A stretch of DNA of 20,844 nt from the NCBI GenBank assembly GCA_015485235.1, contig WFTX01000140.1, positions 1-20,844 of the forward strand, in the 5' to 3' direction. Below the pieces are notes generated by a model that had not been told where the DNA came from, made no database searches, and saw only the letters and a program-made list of their open reading frames with translations. The DNA is from Nitrospirota bacterium. GTDB lineage: Bacteria; Nitrospirota; Thermodesulfovibrionia; Thermodesulfovibrionales; JdFR-85. The translations under genes were made by a program, and so were the position numbers. Below, one piece after another: positions 14,831-20,844 of the stretch; the first letter of the stretch is position 1, and every line of letters starts with the position of its first letter.

Positions 14831-16849
14831 ATGTCGGAGAAAGTAAGCCTGACAATAGACGGCAGTAAGGTAGAGGCTGTGCGAGGCGCGACGGTACTTG
14901 ATGCTGCCCTTGAGGCTGGCATAGAGATACCCAACTTCTGCTATCTGAAAGGGATGAAGGGGATTGGAGCCTGCAGGCTCTGCCTGGTTGAAATAGAAGG
15001 CTTGAAGGCACCCATGACCGCCTGTACAGCCAGGGTGAAGGAAGGCATGGTGGTTCGCACCACCAATGAGCAGATAGAAGAGATCAGGAGATATACAATA
15101 GATCTCATCCTCAGTATGCATCCCCTGGACTGCATGACCTGCACTAAGGCAGGGGTATGCAACCTGCAGCGATATGCCTATGAATTTGAGATAAAGGAAT
15201 CCTCCTTTATAAGAAAGAAATTCGGTTTGCCTGTGGATGAAGGCAACCCGTTCATAAAGAGAGATCCGGACTACTGCATACTCTGTGCAAAGTGTGTAAG
15301 GGTCTGCAAGGAGCAGGGGACTTCAGTGCTTGGTTTCCAAGATCGTGGGATAGAATCCAGGGTTACCACAGCTCAGGACAGGCCGCTCCAGGAAGCAGGC
15401 TGCACATTCTGTGGTAGCTGTATAGATGCCTGCCCGGTTAATGCGATACTTGAGGCTGACCGGTGGCGCAGGGGGCGTGAATGGGAGTATGAACGTGTCG
15501 AATCAACCTGCCTTTTCTGTGGCAATGCCTGCTCCACCGTAGTAAGTGTCCACAAAGGGGAAGTTGCGAAAGTGAATGCCGGTGGAGACCGTGGAAGAAG
15601 AGATTATTACATTTGTGCATATGGAAGATACGGTTTTGACTATATAAATGCAGACACAAGGGTGCCAGAACCTTTCAAGCGAGTGGATGGGGAATTAATT
15701 CCTGTTGAATGGTCAGAAGCAATAGAGAGCTTATCAATGCTTCTTACGAGTGGTGAAAACCAGGGCATCATTGTATCAGGCAATCTTACAAATGAGGACT
15801 ATCTTACAATCAGACACTTCGCTGTCGAGACAGGTATAAAAAACATCGACAGCACTGTAAGTGTCTATGGTGATAAAGAGAGCCTCATGGGGAATGAGGC
15901 AGACCTTGATCTTGCAGATCTGCTGGTTGTAGTAGGACTTGACCCATCGCAATGGGAAAGGGTGTTCCCGGCACTTGATGCCATGGTAAGAAGCTCACTG
16001 TCAAGGGGAGCTAAACTGATTGTTGTAAACTCCCGGATGACAGGCCTCGCTGAAGTAGCAACTGTTAATTTAAACTCGGACGAGGTGGATGCCCTCAGTG
16101 GGATGGCAAAAGTCTTGCAGGACAGATCGATCACTGTTCCAAAGGGGCTTGAGATTCCTGACTGTGAAGTTTCAGAAGATACAGAGAGGGCTGCTGAACT
16201 CTATCTGGAGGCTGAAATGCCTGTTATAATTACATCTCCTGTGTTTTTTAATGCATCAGCAAATATTTCTCTTATGAAGGGAATGGTGCTCTCTGTGCCT
16301 GTTGAGGCAAATGCCCGTGGGGCAATCATGATGGGCATCAGGGGCGAAGGAAAGGGGCTACGGGAACTGCAGTCGGCTGGTGCCGGGATGCTTTACGTTA
16401 TAGGTAATGTTAATATGAAGCGTCCGGAATGTGTGAACACATTGGTTGTTCAGACATCACATATGAACGCCCTCGCAAGAGAGGCGGATATTGTACTTCC
16501 CATGACCACCCCCTTTGAGACGGATGGTACAATCATTGACTTTACAGGGAGACTGAAATCTCTTGCCCGGGCCATTGAACCATTTGCAGATGCAAGAACT
16601 CCATCCGACACGGTAAAGGCCATCTCCAGAAGGATGGGGTTGAAGGTGAAAGCTGCAAAGACATCTGATGTGAAAAAATTAATAAATACATTCAATGTGG
16701 ATATAGAGCCCTCGGATTTCAAAAGAAGGGATGACCTTCAGTTCTGCCCGGAGAAGCTAATCCCTTTACTGAATGAGGCCATGATAAATTGCTCAAGGCT
16801 ACAGTGGCTTGAAGGGATGGGAAGACCGGTTGCCACCCTTGAAGAATAA
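14831..16849 (+). CDS. NuoG/FdhA-like Fe-S subunit with a non-catalytic molybdopterin-type domain
   Basis: A 672-residue protein. The N-terminal [2Fe-2S] domain has C37, C48, C51 and C65. A His/Cys [4Fe-4S] motif (H-x3-C-x2-C-x5-C in HPLDCMTCTKAGVC), two ferredoxin motifs (CILCAKCVRVC and CTFCGSCIDAC) and the CLFCGNAC cluster typical of molybdopterin oxidoreductases follow. The remaining part resembles the molybdopterin domain. In formate dehydrogenases a conserved N-I-D-x-C-x-R-x-(C/Sec)-H marks the active site. Here N338-I-D is followed by STVSVYG, leaving Tyr at the Sec/Cys position and Ser at the Arg. It therefore resembles NuoG-type structural subunits, not an active formate dehydrogenase. 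The start at 14831 has AAGGAGGTG upstream; the frame also opens earlier, but that would overlap the previous gene. Confidence 0.9.
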   Translation: MSEKVSLTIDGSKVEAVRGATVLDAALEAGIEIPNFCYLKGMKGIGACRLCLVEIEGLKAPMTACTARVKEGMVVRTTNEQIEEIRRYTIDLILSMHPLDCMTCTKAGVCNLQRYAYEFEIKESSFIRKKFGLPVDEGNPFIKRDPDYCILCAKCVRVCKEQGTSVLGFQDRGIESRVTTAQDRPLQEAGCTFCGSCIDACPVNAILEADRWRRGREWEYERVESTCLFCGNACSTVVSVHKGEVAKVNAGGDRGRRDYYICAYGRYGFDYINADTRVPEPFKRVDGELIPVEWSEAIESLSMLLTSGENQGIIVSGNLTNEDYLTIRHFAVETGIKNIDSTVSVYGDKESLMGNEADLDLADLLVVVGLDPSQWERVFPALDAMVRSSLSRGAKLIVVNSRMTGLAEVATVNLNSDEVDALSGMAKVLQDRSITVPKGLEIPDCEVSEDTERAAELYLEAEMPVIITSPVFFNASANISLMKGMVLSVPVEANARGAIMMGIRGEGKGLRELQSAGAGMLYVIGNVNMKRPECVNTLVVQTSHMNALAREADIVLPMTTPFETDGTIIDFTGRLKSLARAIEPFADARTPSDTVKAISRRMGLKVKAAKTSDVKKLINTFNVDIEPSDFKRRDDLQFCPEKLIPLLNEAMINCSRLQWLEGMGRPVATLEE

Positions 16850-16869
16850 TAGACCCTCTCCCCCTTTGT

Positions 16870-16973
16870 TTGAATATGCACAGCGAGCGATCGATACGAT
16901 TAAAAATGTAATAAGATAAAACTTCCTTACATATCGAAGATACCCTGCGGTCTTGCCGCAGGGTTCTTCATTT
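16870..16973 (+). repeat. Hairpin-bearing intergenic repeat, right copy
   Basis: This 104-bp stretch is the inverted partner of 12601-12724. It contains a strong stem-loop at 16936-16969: GAAGA and ACCCTGCGG pair with CCGCAGGGT and TCTTC around the loop TCTTG, with one bulged base. The other end shares TTGAATATGC and the CAGCGAGC block with the left copy. It follows the stop of the NuoG-like gene by 20 bases, so the hairpin may end the operon transcript, but no T-run follows it. Confidence 0.85.
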
Positions 16974-17186
16974 GTACTAATTCTTCTTCCGTTAGAGGGG
17001 TTTTTATGTCCATGAAACAGCTGTGGATGCCCGGAATGGGATGTTGTTCATGAAAAGGGTCGTTTGGTGTGAGAAGTCGCTTCTGCATATTCAGGACCTT
17101 GGTGGTGAATTTGTCAGAGGATATTCCTGTTTCGGTATTCTACAGTGAATTGTGGTATAATATCTCCGGTAATCGAAGGGGCCTTT
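16974..17186. other. Intergenic region between the redox block and the TPR gene
   Basis: Beyond the repeat, this stretch holds no convincing gene. A 15-codon frame begins at 17006 with no ribosome site of note. AGAAG and CTTCT around 17075 form a tiny hairpin. The promoter of the next gene is at its right end. Confidence 0.5.
17153..17161 (+). promoter_or_regulatory. Extended -10 promoter of the TPR-protein gene
   Basis: TGGTATAAT is an extended -10 element (TGn plus a perfect TATAAT at 17156-17161). No strong -35 hexamer is visible at the right distance, as is usual for extended -10 promoters. Transcription would begin near 17168, between the frame's first ATG (17145) and the preferred start at 17187. 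Confidence 0.65.
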
Positions 17187-17933
17187 ATGAGTGAAAAGGA
17201 TATCATAAGGATCAAGACAAAGAAGCACTCCGAGTACTCCACCAAGCTCTCCCAGGACGACAAAACATACTATATCGTGACCGAACTGCTTGACCAGGAC
17301 CCTCCCGTTGTCAGGAGTACGGTCTACCTTGACGGGGCCCATGTTGAGACCGACAGGATAACCATAGGTTCCGGGAGCAAGGAAGACATAGACAGGATCA
17401 TAACCGATCACCATAGGAGCACGGTTGAGAAGGTAAGAAAACGGGGACTGACGAGCAAGAAGAGGGTGAAGTATTTCAGGGACATAAAGAGGCTTATAAA
17501 GCAGGGCAAGACAAATGAGGCCATGGACCTTACAATGAAGGCCCTTGAGGATTTCCCGGATGACCCATATGGGCTTTCATACCAGGGGCTCCTTCTTGCC
17601 GAGACAGGCGAAGATCCTCAAAAGGGGGTTGAACTTTGCAGGGATGCGATTGAGAAGCTTGAGAAATCAGTGCCCTTTGGGTCGGATTTCTTCTATCCCT
17701 TCTTCTATCTGAACCTGGGGAGGGCCCATCTCCTGAACGGCCAGAAGAAGGAGGCGATAGAGAGCCTCAGGACGGGGCTCTCCTATGATAATGATAACAG
17801 GGAGATAATATCGGAACTCAGGAGGCTCGGGGTGAGGAGAAGACCCTTTTTCCCCTTTCTCCCAAGGAGCAACCCGCTGAATAAATATATGGGGCTTTTC
17901 CTCTCAAGGCTCAGACAAAGGAATGCCTCATGA
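17187..17933 (+). CDS. Tetratricopeptide-repeat-like protein
   Basis: A 248-residue soluble protein. The N-terminal 90 residues are charged and unrecognised. Residues about 95-210 contain helical pairs with TPR spacing: LIKQGKTNEAMDLTMKALED, PYGLSYQGLLLAETGE, and YLNLGRAHLLNGQKKEAIES followed by LRTGLSYD. The C-terminal end is rich in arginine, phenylalanine and proline. TPRs mediate protein-protein contacts; no partner can be named. The start is ATG 17187, because the promoter lies downstream of the earlier in-frame ATG at 17145. The stop is six bases before the tsaB start, suggesting co-transcription. Confidence 0.75.
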   Translation: MSEKDIIRIKTKKHSEYSTKLSQDDKTYYIVTELLDQDPPVVRSTVYLDGAHVETDRITIGSGSKEDIDRIITDHHRSTVEKVRKRGLTSKKRVKYFRDIKRLIKQGKTNEAMDLTMKALEDFPDDPYGLSYQGLLLAETGEDPQKGVELCRDAIEKLEKSVPFGSDFFYPFFYLNLGRAHLLNGQKKEAIESLRTGLSYDNDNREIISELRRLGVRRRPFFPFLPRSNPLNKYMGLFLSRLRQRNAS

Positions 17934-17939
17934 GAACCG

Positions 17940-18707
17940 ATGGACTTAAGAGGCGTGAGTTTTCCTGACCTTACATTATCAGTAGATACGGTCTCCCCGG
18001 TGGGAGGGCTTGCCCTTTTCCGGAAGAATTCCGGTCCCCTGGCTGAATTCAGAATCCGGGGAGGGAAAAGACACTCTGCCAGCCTGCTTGAAAACCTCGA
18101 CTTTCTGATCCGTTCGGCAGGAATCACCCTAAATGAGATTGACTTTATTACCGTGACCAGGGGACCCGGTTCCTTTACGGGACTCCGGGTTGGTATCAGC
18201 ACGGTAAAGGGGCTCTGTTTCGGCCTTGAAAAGCCCGTGGTTGCAGTCTCAAGCCTCAAGGCTATGGCACTTTCCTTGCAGACTGCCGGGGGCCTGATCT
18301 GTCCGGTCTTTGATGCCAGAAAGAGAGAGGTCTACGGAGCTGCATATCTCCTTGAAAGGGGAAGGCTGGAGGAAGTCCTCCCGGAGCAGGCCATCACCAT
18401 GGAAGGTTTCATAGAGAGTATCCTCAGCTCTTCATTCATACAGGAGAAAAATCTCATTTTTGCCGGGAGTGGCGTCTCCCGATACAAAGAATTGATTATT
18501 CCCAGGCTCGGAGATAGGGTTGTATTTGCGCCTGAACACCTCCAGCACCCGCTCCCTTCCGCTGCAGCCCTGCTCGGTTTTGAGAAGGCCCTGGAGGGTG
18601 AGTTCGTTGATCCATCCTCTCTTCAGCCTGTCTATCTCAGGAAGTCTGAGGCAGAAATCAGTGAGGAACTCCGGGAGACGGGGATTGGAACCGGCGTTGA
18701 AGGATAG
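17940..18707 (+). CDS. tsaB: tRNA t6A37 threonylcarbamoyl-adenosine biosynthesis protein TsaB
   Basis: A 255-residue member of the TsaB branch of the ASKHA fold. TsaB has no catalytic activity of its own; it assembles with TsaD and TsaE to transfer threonylcarbamoyl to A37 of tRNAs reading ANN codons. The hallmark TRGPGSFTGLRVG is present (about residues 75-87), with LSVDTVSP at the start of the phosphate-binding strand, the ASLLENLDFLI helix, VSSLKAMA and the FDARKREVYGA block. Length is slightly above that of the Escherichia coli protein. It is a housekeeping gene and marks the return to core chromosome. Confidence 0.95.
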   Translation: MDLRGVSFPDLTLSVDTVSPVGGLALFRKNSGPLAEFRIRGGKRHSASLLENLDFLIRSAGITLNEIDFITVTRGPGSFTGLRVGISTVKGLCFGLEKPVVAVSSLKAMALSLQTAGGLICPVFDARKREVYGAAYLLERGRLEEVLPEQAITMEGFIESILSSSFIQEKNLIFAGSGVSRYKELIIPRLGDRVVFAPEHLQHPLPSAAALLGFEKALEGEFVDPSSLQPVYLRKSEAEISEELRETGIGTGVEG

Positions 18708-18777
18708 GACAGGTTGTAATTAACAGGCGAGTTTGCTCATTTTGAGTAATTTACAATACCAAGAGGAGGAGGTATCT

Positions 18778-20157
18778 ATGACGGGCTTTGTTCGTAAGTC
18801 AGGGAGTGTAATAGCGTGTTTCATTCTTGCCGGTCTTATCTTGATGATTCCCGGTCAGGTCCGGGGAGCGGGGTTTGCAATCATTGAGCAGAGCGTAAGC
18901 GGTCTGGGTAATGCCTTTGCCGGCGGGGCGGCATCGGCAGAGGATGCAACCACCATTTTCTTCAACCCTGCAGGAATGACCAGGATAGACCATGCCGAGG
19001 CCATCCTCGGTATTCACTGGATAATTCCCTCTGCAGAGTTCAACAACGAGGGCTCAACCCATGTCCTTCAGCCGGTGACTGGTGTTCCCCTTGCAGGTGG
19101 AAACGGTGGTGACGGTGGTGTGAATGTTCTGGTCCCGAACATATACTATGTCCGGCCTCTGGGGAAAGGGCTTACCTTTGGCCTCGGGATCAACGCCCCC
19201 TTCGGACTTGCCACGGAGTATGACTCCAACTGGGTTGGAAGATACCACGCCATCAAATCCGACCTGGTCAGCATAAATGTAAATCCCTCCCTTGCATACA
19301 AGGTCAACAACCATCTCAGCCTTGGGGCGGGTTTCAGTATCCAGTACCTTGAGGCGGAGCTGACAAATGCAATTGACTTCGGTACCCTCGATGCCATCGG
19401 AGCATTTACCCCTCTTGGGATACCGGCGGGGGCCCTCGGGCTCATCCCCCAGGGCTCTGACGGCTTTGTTAAACTGGAAGGTGACAGCATCGGGTTTGGT
19501 TTCAACCTCGGTCTCCTCTACGAATTTACGGAAAATACGAGGCTCGGCATTGCCTACCGGTCGAGGGTTTATCAGGATGTGGAAGGTGATGCCGATTTTT
19601 CAGGCGTTCCTGCCGGACTTGCGGCTGCCCCGCTCTTCAAGGATACCGGGGCGGAGGCGCAGATAACACTGCCTGATACGGCCTCCATCAGCCTCTATCA
19701 CCGGTTCAATCCACAGTGGGCGGTAATGGCGGACATCACCTGGACGGACTGGGATGTAATGAAAGAGCTGAGGTTCAAATTTGACAACCCCTTCCAGTCT
19801 GATGGTGTGACTACATTGAACTGGAAGGATGCCTTCCGGTATTCCCTGGGTGTTACGTTCAATCCCAATGAGAGGTTGGCGGTAAGGGGCGGTATCGCCT
19901 ATGACGAGACCCCTATTCCCGATCCCGAGCACCGTACTCCAAGAATCCCCGGTGAGGACCGACTCTGGCTTTCCTTCGGACTGGGCTACAGGATATCAGA
20001 CAGTTTTTCTGTGGATCTTGGATATGCGCACCTTTTTGTGGATGACCCCAGGATTGACAAGTCTCCCACAGGAGAGGATGCCGTACGGGGTGGACTGAAG
20101 GGGACCTTTGATGCCTCTGTTGATATCATCAGCGGCCAGATCGTCTGGCGGTTCTGA
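18778..20157 (+). CDS. FadL/OmpP1/TodX-family outer membrane transporter
   Basis: A 459-residue outer-membrane beta-barrel for uptake of long-chain fatty acids or other hydrophobic compounds. The N-terminus is a signal peptide (charged start, hydrophobic VIACFILAGLILMIP, probable cleavage at VRG/AGF). The mature protein begins with AGFAIIEQSVSGLGNAFAGG, matching the family hatch motif, followed by DATTIFFNPAGM. It ends IVWRF, with the terminal phenylalanine recognised by the Bam machinery. AGAGGAGGAGG lies upstream of ATG 18778; the in-frame TTG 15 codons earlier would spoil the signal peptide. The acyl-activating enzyme next door supports a fatty-acid or hydrocarbon substrate. Confidence 0.95.
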   Translation: MTGFVRKSGSVIACFILAGLILMIPGQVRGAGFAIIEQSVSGLGNAFAGGAASAEDATTIFFNPAGMTRIDHAEAILGIHWIIPSAEFNNEGSTHVLQPVTGVPLAGGNGGDGGVNVLVPNIYYVRPLGKGLTFGLGINAPFGLATEYDSNWVGRYHAIKSDLVSINVNPSLAYKVNNHLSLGAGFSIQYLEAELTNAIDFGTLDAIGAFTPLGIPAGALGLIPQGSDGFVKLEGDSIGFGFNLGLLYEFTENTRLGIAYRSRVYQDVEGDADFSGVPAGLAAAPLFKDTGAEAQITLPDTASISLYHRFNPQWAVMADITWTDWDVMKELRFKFDNPFQSDGVTTLNWKDAFRYSLGVTFNPNERLAVRGGIAYDETPIPDPEHRTPRIPGEDRLWLSFGLGYRISDSFSVDLGYAHLFVDDPRIDKSPTGEDAVRGGLKGTFDASVDIISGQIVWRF

Positions 20158-20172
20158 GCCCGGGACGTTGAC

Positions 20173-20844
20173 ATGCTCCTTCATCACGTCTTCATCAAGA
20201 CAGCAAGAAAACATGGGAGGAAGACCGCCTTCATTGACATCGGTACGGACAGGAGGATAACCTATTCACGGGCCCTTACGGGTGCCCTCCTCCTGTCCCG
20301 GAAGTTCGGGGAGTTCCCCCCCGGCTTTATAGGGATAATGCTTCCCACTTCAGCCGGTGCCGGGCTTTCAATCGTAGCCGCTCTCATGAGCGGCAGGGTG
20401 CCGGTGATGATCAACTATTCCACAGGGGCTGAACAGAATGTCAGGTATGCCCAGAAGAAGTGCGACTTCAGGACGGTCATCACCTCACAGAGGCTGCTTC
20501 AGAAGATAGACTGCCCCGAAGTGGAAGGGATGGTCTTCATTGAGGATGTCATGGCGGGGGTCTCAACAATGGAGAAGGTAAAGGCTGCTGCAATGGCCAG
20601 ACTTCCGGCCTCCATGATAATCAAGAGGGTCTTTCAATGCAGCGAAGATGACAATGCCATCATCCTTTTCACAAGCGGGAGCGAGAAGGACCCGAAGGCG
20701 GTTCAGCTCACGCACCGGAACATACTAGCCAATATCGAGGGATTCAGCGAGATGGTGGAACTGTCGTTCCGCGACGTTATGCTGGCAACCCTCCACTTCT
20801 TCCATGTATTCGGTATTACAGTGAATCTCTGGGCGCCCATATAC
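20173..20844 (+). CDS. AMP-binding acyl-CoA/acyl-ACP synthetase, 3' end beyond window
   Basis: The first 224 residues of an ANL-superfamily adenylating enzyme; the frame runs off the window edge. The P-loop-like motif ILFTSGSEKDPKAVQLTHRN is present near residue 160-180, in the position of the A3 motif. FFHVFGIT corresponds to the A4 region (H-x-F-G). In place of the commonest T-S-G-T-T-G-x-P-K-G the protein reads TSGSEKDPKAV, a form typical of the acyl-[ACP] ligase/Aas branch. It starts 15 bases after the porin stop, so the pair probably imports and activates fatty acids. Exact substrate and length cannot be judged. Confidence 0.88.
   Translation, partial: MLLHHVFIKTARKHGRKTAFIDIGTDRRITYSRALTGALLLSRKFGEFPPGFIGIMLPTSAGAGLSIVAALMSGRVPVMINYSTGAEQNVRYAQKKCDFRTVITSQRLLQKIDCPEVEGMVFIEDVMAGVSTMEKVKAAAMARLPASMIIKRVFQCSEDDNAIILFTSGSEKDPKAVQLTHRNILANIEGFSEMVELSFRDVMLATLHFFHVFGITVNLWAPIY

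Noticed and set aside
14831..16849. Formate dehydrogenase catalytic subunit
   Set aside because: The active-site Sec/Cys-His motif after N-I-D is replaced by STVSVYG and the protein is shorter than catalytic FdhA, so it is better called NuoG-like.
16936..16969. Classical rho-independent terminator after the NuoG-like gene
   Set aside because: The stem-loop is strong, but it is part of a repeat and is followed by TTCATTTG rather than a T-run; a terminator role is possible but not shown.
12601..16973. Composite transposon with terminal inverted repeats
   Set aside because: No transposase or recombinase gene lies inside, and I could not identify target-site duplications; I report it only as an inverted repeat pair.
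1..20844. CRISPR array, tRNA or rRNA genes, or phage genes
   Set aside because: No regularly spaced direct repeats, no tRNA-like cloverleaf that I could recognise, and no rRNA signature or phage structural gene were seen.

Overview
All supportable genes lie on the + strand. The window suggests an anaerobic, Gram-negative-type bacterium. The evidence is a FadL-type outer-membrane porin, a nickel CO-dehydrogenase-like protein, several NADH/ferredoxin-type Fe-S flavoprotein subunits and a DsrE-family protein. Moderate GC and strong AGGAGG ribosome sites fit anaerobic Nitrospirota or Desulfobacterota. That placement is a guess, because no rRNA or other diagnostic marker is present.

Region 1 (about 240-16850) looks like one large accessory redox/nickel locus. 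It opens with a GntR/UTRA regulator preceded by a textbook sigma-70 promoter whose start site falls in a 22-bp palindrome. Two further copies of the same palindrome precede the next gene, so the regulator probably controls itself and the operon. Then come three tandem FMN-type split-barrel proteins, a six-helix membrane protein, a 590-residue protein I do not recognise, a DUF2267-like protein, and a nickel-pincer-nucleotide (NPN) biosynthesis set: a LarC C-terminal-type protein, LarE and LarB. No LarA racemase, the classical NPN user, is present. Next are a CooS-like protein that has lost the CCTGNE loop carrying a C-cluster cysteine ligand, a 730-residue NuoF/HydB-like flavoprotein, and a DsrE-family protein.

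Region 2 (12740-16850) is a block of four genes: a COG1237-type metallo-beta-lactamase-fold protein, a NuoE-like protein, a NuoF remnant lacking the flavin domain, and a NuoG-like protein without a catalytic Sec/Cys. It is bracketed by two inverted copies of a 104-124 bp hairpin-bearing repeat.

Region 3 (17150-20844) looks like ordinary chromosome with visibly higher GC: a TPR protein with its own extended -10 promoter, the tRNA t6A protein TsaB, a FadL-family porin and the start of an acyl-CoA/acyl-ACP synthetase.

Main hypothesis: regions 1 and 2 encode a cysteine-sensing-regulated, nickel-centred redox system. NPN made by LarB/E/C would serve the unknown 590-residue protein or another local protein, and electrons would pass between the atypical CooS-like protein, the flavin/Fe-S subunits and NAD(H). 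Individual family calls are mostly strong; the joint function is inference.
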